Assembly (NCBI GenBank): GCA_964504195.1
Contig: CAZDDI010000106.1
Coordinates: 1 to 7,805, forward strand
Direction: 5' to 3'
DNA length: 7,805 bases
Source: CAZDDI01 sp964504195
GTDB lineage: Bacteria > Chloroflexota > Anaerolineae > B4-G1 > SLSP01
Both the position numbers and the translations under genes were made by a program. Every line of letters begins with the position of its first letter. Position 1 is the stretch's first letter. This document shows positions 1-5,491 of this stretch, one piece after another. Under the pieces are notes generated by a model, which saw only the letters and a program-made list of their open reading frames with translations, had not been told where the DNA came from and ran no database searches.

Positions 1-17
1 TTTTTATAGCGACCGAT

Positions 18-46
18 TTCACATAAAACCTTATTTACGGATTAAT
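18..46 (+). promoter_or_regulatory. weak candidate promoter upstream of the MraY-like gene
   Basis: TTCACA at 18-23 and ATTAAT at 41-46 are separated by 17 bp in an AT-rich stretch. They match 5/6 and 4/6 of the sigma-70 consensus hexamers. A transcript starting near 53 would have a leader of about 70 nt. TAAAAT at 51-56 is an alternative -10 without a good -35. The rest of 1-110 holds no gene I can recognise; the T-run at 1-5 could be the tail of an upstream terminator. Because the region is AT-rich, chance matches are likely. Confidence 0.2.
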
Positions 47-110
47 TTCTTAAAATTCATAAGTTCGCGTTATGGTTGCTGCGGACAGATTTTGAGATTC
101 GCCATTTGCT

Positions 111-116
111 AAGGAG
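111..116 (+). promoter_or_regulatory. ribosome binding site that fixes the TTG start
   Basis: AAGGAG lies 6 nt before the TTG at 123. This near-consensus Shine-Dalgarno at ideal spacing is the main reason for choosing a TTG start, because no ATG or GTG occurs in the first 98 codons of that frame in a suitable place. Confidence 0.75.
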
Positions 117-122
117 TGCGCG

Positions 123-1169
123 TTGTTATATTGGCTAGGCACGTTGTTGACTCCGGTCTTCGGGCCGTTTCGACTTTTCAATTCGTATCTATTTCTGGCA
201 AGCATCGGCACCGCGCTGGCAACGACCCTCACCTGGTTTGCCTTGCCGCGCTTGTGGCATCACCTGCCGCGCGACGGCGGGCGCATCTATGCCGTCGGCG
301 CAGAGCAAAGCCTGGGCAAACCGGTAGGCGCGGGATTGATTTTCATCATAATCTTCGTGACTGTGTGCCTGCTAGTGCTGCCGCTGAGCCTGTGCAACCT
401 GATCGTCCTGGGGTGCATGTTGCTAGCGATGCTAGTTGGTTTCGCCGATGACAAGAGCGGGGGGCTAAGCGAGCTGCAACTGGGCGCAGCCGACTTTGTG
501 ATTGCCTTTCTGGGCGCGCTGGCCTTTTCCGAGCTCGCGCCGATGACGCTATGGTTTCCGTTGTTCAAAGATTCCGTCACGCTCTCCCCCTGGCTCTTCG
601 TCCCCCCCGCCACCATGCTGATCTGGTTGTGCATCAATGCTACCAACTGCACCGACGGTGTGGACGGCCTTTCGGGGAGTCTGGCAACACTGGCTTTTAT
701 CTTTCTCGGAGGCATTCTGTACGTTGTCGTGGGACACCAGGATATCGCTCACTATTTGTTGGTGCCCCACTATCCCGAAGGCGCCAACTGGGCGATCATG
801 GCCTTCGTGATGGTCGGGTGTCTGGCGGGCTATCTCTGGCACAATGCCCACCCCAGCGCCGTGCTCATGGGGGATGCTGGCTCGCGTCCGATGGGATTCC
901 TGATCGGACTGCTGGTACTGGCAACCGGCAACCCGTTCATTGTGATAGTGGTCGCCTTCATGGTGCTGGTGGATGGGGCCACAGGGCTACTCAAATTAGC
1001 CCTGCTGCGCTTCTTCAAGATCGGCATCTTCCGCAATGTACGCTATCCTTTACACGACCATGTCCGCAAACAGCTGGGCTGGTCGAATACTCAGGTCTTG
1101 GTGCGCTTCGTGCTGCTCCAGGCCGTCATCACACCACTTTTACTGGTACTGCTCTTTAAGGTAAGGTAA
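123..1169 (+). CDS. mraY: MraY-family phospho-N-acetylmuramoyl-pentapeptide transferase (or close paralogue)
   Basis: This is an integral membrane protein of 348 aa, the usual MraY length, with roughly ten hydrophobic segments. MraY transfers phospho-MurNAc-pentapeptide from UDP to undecaprenyl phosphate at the inner face of the membrane, making lipid I of peptidoglycan. Family motifs appear in order: LGKPVGAG near residues 64-71 (matching the GTPTMGG region of MraY), the Mg-binding GFADD (D109, D110), NCTDGVDGL at 175-183, MGDAGS with D251, and a final cytoplasmic loop FRNVRYPLHDH ending at 313. That last motif reads HDH where classical MraY has HHH. The protein starts at TTG behind AAGGAG and ends 3 bp before the RicT-like gene, so the two are probably cotranscribed. 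No mur, fts or other dcw-cluster gene flanks it. It could therefore be the sole MraY moved out of its cluster, or a paralogue acting on another UDP-sugar. The MraY/WecA superfamily is certain; the exact substrate is less so. Confidence 0.85.
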   Translation: MLYWLGTLLTPVFGPFRLFNSYLFLASIGTALATTLTWFALPRLWHHLPRDGGRIYAVGAEQSLGKPVGAGLIFIIIFVTVCLLVLPLSLCNLIVLGCMLLAMLVGFADDKSGGLSELQLGAADFVIAFLGALAFSELAPMTLWFPLFKDSVTLSPWLFVPPATMLIWLCINATNCTDGVDGLSGSLATLAFIFLGGILYVVVGHQDIAHYLLVPHYPEGANWAIMAFVMVGCLAGYLWHNAHPSAVLMGDAGSRPMGFLIGLLVLATGNPFIVIVVAFMVLVDGATGLLKLALLRFFKIGIFRNVRYPLHDHVRKQLGWSNTQVLVRFVLLQAVITPLLLVLLFKVR

Positions 1170-1172
1170 GAC

Positions 1173-2048
1173 ATGAGCGAAGAAACTGTTGTTGAGTCTA
1201 TAACTGAGAGCACCGAGCCGTCCACTGAGAGCGTAAGCGCCGCCTGTGTACGCTTCGAACAAGCCGGAAAGCTCTATCATTTCTCGAAGCCGACGAACCT
1301 AGATGTCGCCCCCGGCGATTGGGTAGTAGTACAAACCGTCTACGGGGAGCAAGTGGGGCAAGTCGTCCGTGTAGGAGTCCCGCTCCGGGATGACATGAAA
1401 CCCCTATTGCGCCTCGCTAGTGGATTCGATATGGTGCGCTACCAGACGTTACAAGAACGCGCCGCGCAGTTCATGGCAGCAGCTGAGGAAGAAATCCAGG
1501 CGCTTGACCAGCGCGAGGTTAAGCCGGTAAGTGCGGAGTTCACGCTGGATGGCGACCTGGCCTTGTTTTGTTATGTGGGCAATCTTGATAACAACCTGCG
1601 CGCACAACTACGCCGAAAACTGGCCTCGCGGATGCACTGCCGTGTAGAATTACACTTCGTTGGGCCGCGCGATCAGGCCAAGGCTCTGGGCGGCTACGGC
1701 GTCTGCGGCGAGCAGCGCTGTTGCTCCCGCTTCCTCAGTGAGTTCCAGGCCGTCTCGATCCGCATGGCGAAGGATCAATCCATCTCGATGGCACCAACCG
1801 ACATCACCGGCATCTGCGGGCGGCTGCGCTGCTGCCTGGGCTATGAACATACCACGTACAAGGAAATCAGCGCGGACTTTCCCAAGCGCAAGGCGCGAGT
1901 ACGCACACCGCAAGGCCTGGGGCGGGTGCTCGATTGGGATGTGCTCAAGGGTGAAATCATCGTGGAAATCCCCCCCGACGGGCCACGACAAGACCGCGCA
2001 CGGGTGCGGTTCTCGGTCGAAGAGGTCGAGGTAGAGCCACAGTCGTAA
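1173..2048 (+). CDS. ricT: PSP1-domain protein, RicT/YaaT family
   Basis: This is a soluble protein of 291 aa. An acidic, Ser/Thr/Glu-rich tail (about residues 1-22) precedes a beta-rich N-terminal part that includes VAPGDWVVVQT near 45-55. The PSP1 C-terminal domain follows at about 85-185. The family hallmark is a pair of cysteine clusters: GVCGEQRCC (C178, C183, C184) and GICGRLRCC (C215, C220, C221). In Bacillus subtilis the RicA-RicF-RicT complex binds [4Fe-4S] clusters through such cysteines and steers RNase Y mRNA processing and the sporulation phosphorelay; this is family knowledge. The B. subtilis partners YlbF and YmcA are not in this window, so the same role here is inference. The ATG start has AAGG at 1163-1166, 6 nt upstream and partly inside the end of the preceding gene, which suggests coupled translation. 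The C-terminal 50 residues are charged and end in an acidic tail. Confidence 0.9.
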   Translation: MSEETVVESITESTEPSTESVSAACVRFEQAGKLYHFSKPTNLDVAPGDWVVVQTVYGEQVGQVVRVGVPLRDDMKPLLRLASGFDMVRYQTLQERAAQFMAAAEEEIQALDQREVKPVSAEFTLDGDLALFCYVGNLDNNLRAQLRRKLASRMHCRVELHFVGPRDQAKALGGYGVCGEQRCCSRFLSEFQAVSIRMAKDQSISMAPTDITGICGRLRCCLGYEHTTYKEISADFPKRKARVRTPQGLGRVLDWDVLKGEIIVEIPPDGPRQDRARVRFSVEEVEVEPQS

Positions 2049-2103
2049 GCCGGTGTCCTGAGTCGTGCCCTTCGGCAGGCTCAGGGGGCGGAATTAGAAA
2101 GCC

Positions 2104-2137
2104 AGACTTGCCAGGTTTTCTGAAACCTGGCAAGTCT
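2104..2137 (+). terminator. hairpin downstream of ricT, possible terminator
   Basis: AGACTTGCCAGGTTT (2104-2118) pairs perfectly with 2123-2137 across a TCTG loop, giving a 15-bp stem. It lies 55 nt after the ricT stop. The following bases TCTTCTTATG are pyrimidine-rich but not a true T-tract, so intrinsic termination is plausible but not assured. A second small stem (GTCTTC 2134-2139 with GAAGAC 2144-2149) overlaps its 3' arm and would compete with it. Confidence 0.5.
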
Positions 2138-2187
2138 TCTTATGAAGACGTCCCTTCGGCAGGCTCAGGGCACGGAATTGGAAAGCC

Positions 2188-2221
2188 AGCCCTGGCAGGT
2201 TTCAGAAAACCTGCCAGGGCT
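2188..2221 (-). terminator. hairpin just after the GT39-like gene, possible terminator
   Basis: AGCCCTGGCAGGTTT (2188-2202) pairs perfectly with 2207-2221 across a CAGA loop. On the minus strand the stem begins 3 nt after the stop codon of the glycosyltransferase and is followed by GGCTTTCC, which is only weakly T-rich. Being symmetric, it could also help stop ricT transcription. It is the second copy of the 84-bp repeat unit. Confidence 0.5.
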
Positions 2222-2224
2222 TCT

Positions 2225-4942
2225 CTAATCCCCGATCCGCGCGCCCGGCAAGAGCACCCCATCTTCACCCGCCACCTGCAAATGCGCGCCGGTGGCCTGC
2301 AAGTAGAATCCCACCCGCAGCGTGTAGTCCCCCGGCGGCGCATGGAGTGTGTACGCATCACGGATGATTTCCCCCGGCAGCCACCACGAGGTGGGATAGG
2401 TTCCCCCACGCGGCCCGGCATCCACCTGCGCTACAATCTGCCCCGCTGCATCGAGCAGATGCACGAAAACGGTGTAATCTTCATCGAGTTCCGCTAACGC
2501 TTGCCAGTAGAGGTTCACCGTGAGCGCCTGCTCTTCAGTGTGCAAATCGTAGCCGAGCAGCCGCACCTGCCCGCCAAAATCCGTCTGCTGCGGGTAATCC
2601 GGTGCGGGCGGTGCAAAGTCGCGCTCTAGCCCCCGCACTTCCAGCGAACCGAGATTGGCTACTGGCGTCTCCCCCACCCACACCAGCATCTCATACCCAC
2701 CCGGCGGCAATGTGCGCGGTAGCCGCAGCTGATAGCGATCTTCCACCACCTGCCCGGCGGCCCACGCGGAGAAGGGGTATAACCCTTGCACCGACGCGCC
2801 CGCGTAGAGCGTCACTTCTTGCGGGCCGCGCAACACAAGCCGCAGCTCCCGCTCCGGCAGCGGGCCTTCCGACGCACGCCAGCAAAGCGTGAGCGGCAGC
2901 CGCTCGCCCGGCGTGACGCCGCCCGGTAGCGCACGCCAGCTCGCCAGGCGTAGACCATACGCATCGGGCGGCAGCTGGCTCGCCGGTGCGCCGCAGGTAG
3001 TATCGCTCGGTGGGCGGGCGGCGGGCAACACTTCCCCCAACGGGAAGACCGCCTCCAACCCGGCGAACTGCCCCTCCGCGTCCAGGCGCGGCAACACCTC
3101 GCCCGTATCGGGATTGAAGAAGCTCAGGCCGATCTGATACCCGGCTACCGGCGGCATGGTCGCCGGTAGCACAGGTGTCAGTTGATCCCAGACCTGCTCG
3201 CCGATGGCCCACTCGCTGGTGGGGTAGTGAAAAACCGTGCTGCGCGACCACTCTCCGGTGAGCGGGTGAACAATGCGCACGACCGGCTGCAAGGTAGGAT
3301 ACGACGCGATGATGTCCCACTGGCTCAGAATCGGGCAGGCGTCGCCCGCCTGGCACGGCTGCAAGGCGCGGCTATCCTGCACGGCGACGATGTGCGCGAA
3401 GTTCGCCGCCGGAGAGCCAGAGAGGCGCAACTCCGCTAGCGCGGCCTCGGAGAGCGTATATTCCCAGAGCGCGGGCTGTTGATCCGGGCCAGCGTAGGCG
3501 CGGCTTGCGCTGCTGCTATCGAGCGCGACAGGCCAGGGGGCGGGCGGCTGTAGGGCAGCGGGCCACAGGTAGCGCGCATCGCCGGTGGACGGCAAGACCA
3601 GCGTCGCGCCACCGGTGAGCCACTTGGCCGCGCCGTAATGCTCGGCCAGCGCGGCGACGGTGGGATGGCGATAATGCTCGCTGGCGATGTAGACGGTGGT
3701 CTGCGTGAGCGCGCCGCTATCCAATGCCTGCGCGGCCAGTGCCATCGCGCCATCGGTGGTCTCGAAGAGCGCGGCGGAATTGGCCCAGCGCAGGTAAGCG
3801 CGCCCGCTCGCGCCGCCGCCGAGCAGCAACAACACAGCCAGGGTCGCCGCGTAAGCGGAGCGCCGCGCGCGCTGTGGTATCTGGTCGAGCAACGCCGCAG
3901 CCCCTAGCGCGGGTAGCAGTGGCAGGAAGGGGTATAGCCCCACCATCCGCAGGTTGCTCGGCGTGATTTCCGCAGTCGCCAGCGCGCTGGGCAGGAGCAT
4001 GACCGGCAGCGCCAGCAGTACCAGGATACGCGCCGCTGCATCCAACGCAGCGCGGCGGCGTTGGAGGATCAGAATCGCCAGCCCTAGCAGCGCCAGCCCC
4101 GCCGAGAGGGGATCGAGCAGCGGCTGGCCGGGGATGTTGAAGCGCACATAGAACTCGCCCGCGCCGGGCAGCCCCAGGGCGCGCAGGCAGAGCGTAAAGC
4201 CCTGCCAGGCATCGCCCCACGTCGGCGCAGCGACCTGGTCAATGCGGGTGAAGAAGGCGTCGGGGTGTTGCAGGAAGTAGGCCCCCAACGGGGCGAAGGT
4301 CAGCGCGGCGACGGCCAACACGAGCAGCACGGGGCGCACGCGGCGCGGTTCGCGCCACACGAGCCAGCCGAGGGCCAGCGCCAGGGGGATGGGGAACAGG
4401 CGGGCCGCCAGATAGGTGTAGCCCGTCAACCCTAGCAACAGACCGGCAGTCACGAGCCAGCGCACCCGTTCCACGCGCAGGCCGCGCCAGAGTGTGGCGA
4501 GGGTGAGCGCCTGGAGCAACGGCTGCGAGATGGCCCGGAAGCCATAGCGGCTGAGGAGGAGGTGCGGAAAGGCGATTGCCATCCACGCAGCGGCGAGCAA
4601 CGCGATACGGCGACGTTCTGCGCCGAGGAGTGCGCGGGCGGCGGCGTAGGTCGCCGCGACGGTAAGCGTGCCGAGCATGGCCGCGCCCAGGCGCAAGCCC
4701 CAGGCCGCGCCGCCCAGCAGTCGCACCCAGGGCGCGGCGGCGTAGAAGAAGAGCACTTCTTTGCCGGTGTAGGCGCGGATGAAGAGCGGGGTGTAAGTCC
4801 CGGCAGCGATCTCGCGGGTGAGAATGACGTTGGCGGCTTCGTCGTAGTGTAAACCCACAGGCAAATCCGGCAACTGCCACAGGCGCAGCGCGGCGGCGAC
4901 TAGCAAAACGGCAAGGATTCCCCAGCGGTGTAATGATTTCAC
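2225..4942 (-). CDS. GT39/ArnT-like multi-pass membrane glycosyltransferase with duplicated C-terminal beta domain
   Basis: The protein has 905 aa. The first half (about residues 6-380) is a run of hydrophobic segments typical of GT-C enzymes. The first extracytoplasmic loop after TM1 carries HYDEA (D34, E35), the acidic pair expected in the GT39/PMT/ArnT catalytic loop, and a TGKE at 59-62 precedes the next membrane segment. Such enzymes transfer a sugar from a polyprenyl-phosphate donor on the outer side of the membrane. Residues 390-905 are hydrophilic and probably extracytoplasmic. They include two related beta-rich modules, at about 675-770 and 790-890, each with an LTLCWRA/LTVNLYWQA-like strand followed by a PPGGYEMLVWV/PPGDYTLRVGF-like strand. 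The start is GTG, preceded by TATAAT at a distance of 7 nt and no Shine-Dalgarno, so translation is probably leaderless. The GT2 gene transcribed divergently could supply its donor. Many antisense frames are open here because of the high GC content. The sugar and the acceptor cannot be told from the sequence. Confidence 0.85.
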   Translation of the reverse strand: MKSLHRWGILAVLLVAAALRLWQLPDLPVGLHYDEAANVILTREIAAGTYTPLFIRAYTGKEVLFFYAAAPWVRLLGGAAWGLRLGAAMLGTLTVAATYAAARALLGAERRRIALLAAAWMAIAFPHLLLSRYGFRAISQPLLQALTLATLWRGLRVERVRWLVTAGLLLGLTGYTYLAARLFPIPLALALGWLVWREPRRVRPVLLVLAVAALTFAPLGAYFLQHPDAFFTRIDQVAAPTWGDAWQGFTLCLRALGLPGAGEFYVRFNIPGQPLLDPLSAGLALLGLAILILQRRRAALDAAARILVLLALPVMLLPSALATAEITPSNLRMVGLYPFLPLLPALGAAALLDQIPQRARRSAYAATLAVLLLLGGGASGRAYLRWANSAALFETTDGAMALAAQALDSGALTQTTVYIASEHYRHPTVAALAEHYGAAKWLTGGATLVLPSTGDARYLWPAALQPPAPWPVALDSSSASRAYAGPDQQPALWEYTLSEAALAELRLSGSPAANFAHIVAVQDSRALQPCQAGDACPILSQWDIIASYPTLQPVVRIVHPLTGEWSRSTVFHYPTSEWAIGEQVWDQLTPVLPATMPPVAGYQIGLSFFNPDTGEVLPRLDAEGQFAGLEAVFPLGEVLPAARPPSDTTCGAPASQLPPDAYGLRLASWRALPGGVTPGERLPLTLCWRASEGPLPERELRLVLRGPQEVTLYAGASVQGLYPFSAWAAGQVVEDRYQLRLPRTLPPGGYEMLVWVGETPVANLGSLEVRGLERDFAPPAPDYPQQTDFGGQVRLLGYDLHTEEQALTVNLYWQALAELDEDYTVFVHLLDAAGQIVAQVDAGPRGGTYPTSWWLPGEIIRDAYTLHAPPGDYTLRVGFYLQATGAHLQVAGEDGVLLPGARIGD

Positions 4943-4949
4943 GAGGGGT

Positions 4950-4955
4950 ATTATA
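4950..4955 (-). promoter_or_regulatory. -10 element of the GT39-like gene, predicted leaderless
   Basis: On the minus strand a perfect TATAAT is followed by ACCCCTC (7 nt) and then the GTG start at 4942. A transcript would begin at or within 1-2 nt of the start codon. No purine-rich ribosome site exists in the 7 nt. The best -35 at 17-bp spacing, TTCCCG, is poor. Confidence 0.6.
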
Positions 4956-5073
4956 CTTGTTTGTGGGTGAAACGGGAAACGGGAGCAGGAAATGCTTCAC
5001 ACAGTAGGGGATCAATGGCATTAAGTTAAGACCTGGCAAGTTTCGCCCTAATTGGGCTGAGCAGTGTTTTACC

Positions 5074-5140
5074 GCAATCGCGCAAAAGTCGCCCGGTCAA
5101 AGCCATCAATAGGCGTGTTTTGAGCATCCTGCAGGGTTAG
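5074..5140. repeat. 67-bp direct repeat, copy 1
   Basis: This stretch matches 5303-5369 without gaps at 63 of 67 positions, an offset of 229 bp. It starts GCAATCGCGC, contains GTCAAAGCCATCAATAGGC and ends CAGGGTTAG. Weaker similarity continues for about 10 bp with a 1-bp indel. Confidence 0.9.
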
Positions 5141-5170
5141 GTTTGCGAGACGGCCTTTGACGAGTGCAGA

Positions 5171-5225
5171 GGCCTTCGACAGGCTCAGGCACCGGAGCAG
5201 CCCGGTGGCTGAGCCTGTCGAAGCC
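5171..5225. repeat. long imperfect hairpin of the CTTCGACAGGCTCAGG family
   Basis: The left arm 5171-5195 and right arm 5202-5225 are complementary apart from one bulged base and one mismatch, around the 6-nt loop AGCAGC. The outer part is the CCTTCGACAGGCTCAGG sequence and its inverse; the inner part is CACCGG/CCGGTG. The right arm runs into the 16-bp tandem array. This is a well-known class of intergenic palindrome in many GC-rich bacterial genomes. Confidence 0.85.
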
Positions 5226-5270
5226 TGAGCCTGTCGAAGCCTGAGCCTGTCGAAGCCTGAGCCTGCCGAA
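5207..5270. repeat. four tandem 16-bp repeats
   Basis: The unit GCCTGAGCCTGTCGAA is repeated head to tail at 5207, 5223, 5239 and 5255. Copies 2 and 3 are identical; copy 1 has one change (GGCTG) and copy 4 has one (CTGCCGAA). There are no spacers, so it is not a CRISPR. Slipped-strand expansion of the right arm of the adjacent hairpin would explain it. Copy number may vary between strains. Confidence 0.9.
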
Positions 5271-5302
5271 GACTCTCCCGGTTGCCGGCATTGCCTTGGA
5301 CG

Positions 5303-5369
5303 GCAATCGCGCCAAAGTCGCCCGGTCAAAGCCATCAATAGGCATGTTTTGAGCATACTACAGGGTTAG
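5303..5369. repeat. 67-bp direct repeat, copy 2
   Basis: This is the second member of the pair with 5074-5140 (63 of 67 identical). The four differences are single-base changes spread along the copy. The hairpin and 16-bp array lie between the copies, so recombination between them could delete that 229-bp block. Confidence 0.9.
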
Positions 5370-5475
5370 TTTTTGCGGTACTGCGTTTTACCGGTGAATA
5401 ACGACCGCTAGTAGACTCAAGGCCTGGAAACCTGGTAGGTCTTTGCCCTAAACTTAATGGCATTGACATTGAGTA

Positions 5476-5484
5476 TGGTATAAT
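5476..5484 (+). promoter_or_regulatory. extended -10 promoter of the GT2 gene, predicted leaderless
   Basis: TGGTATAAT is a perfect extended -10 (TGn plus TATAAT). It is followed by TCCAAGT (7 nt) and the GTG start at 5492, so the mRNA would start at or next to the start codon. No Shine-Dalgarno is present. A perfect TTGACA at 5463-5468 is only 10 bp upstream of the -10, too close to act as its normal -35; it overlaps the right inverted repeat. Confidence 0.65.
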
Positions 5485-5491
5485 TCCAAGT

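Larger units (their letters stand above)
2068..2224. repeat. two tandem copies of an 84-bp palindrome-bearing repeat unit
   Basis: The first copy begins at 2068 and the second at 2152. Each opens with the identical 19-mer CCCTTCGGCAGGCTCAGGG, continues with a shared CGGAATT(A/G)GAAAGCCAG flank and ends in a 15-bp hairpin followed by TCTTCT or TCTCT. The 19-mer and the hairpins are both offset by exactly 84 bp. The element fills almost the entire gap between the convergent ricT-like and GT39-like genes. Related sequences recur at 5029-5041 and 5421-5443, and the CTTCGACAGGCTCAGG core recurs at 5171-5270, so this looks like a dispersed intergenic repeat family. Confidence 0.85.
5012..5466. repeat. 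composite repeat element bounded by 19-bp inverted repeats
   Basis: TCAATGGCATTAAGTTAAG at 5012-5030 matches the reverse complement of 5448-5466 at 17 of 19 positions. Similarity continues inward (GACCTGGCAAGTTTC against GACCTACCAGGTTTC) after a 7-bp offset. Inside lie a 67-bp direct-repeat pair, a long hairpin and a 16-bp tandem array. No transposase gene is present. The layout resembles a MITE or nested intergenic repeats and occupies most of the gap between the two divergent glycosyltransferase genes. No target-site duplication was recognised. Confidence 0.55.

Noticed and set aside
2108..2497. A 129-codon plus-strand open frame starting in the repeat units
   Set aside because: Its first third is repeat and hairpin sequence, and the remainder is antisense to the end of the GT39-like gene, without recognisable motifs.
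2691..3356. Long antisense and alternate-frame open frames inside the GT39-like gene
   Set aside because: High GC makes many frames open. Only the 905-codon frame shows membrane segments, the DE motif and a promoter-start arrangement.
5207..5270. CRISPR-like array
   Set aside because: The 16-bp units are directly adjacent with no spacers, and no cas gene is nearby.
5069..5356. Minus-strand open frames of 95 and 79 codons in the intergenic region
   Set aside because: They are built entirely from the direct repeats, hairpin and 16-bp array, giving repetitive FDRLRLRQAQASTGS-like translations that are a known artefact of this palindrome class.
5463..5484. Perfect TTGACA plus perfect TATAAT as a classical promoter
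   Set aside because: The spacing is only 10 bp, against about 17 for sigma-70. I treat the TATAAT as an extended -10 promoter and the TTGACA as coincidental or part of the repeat.
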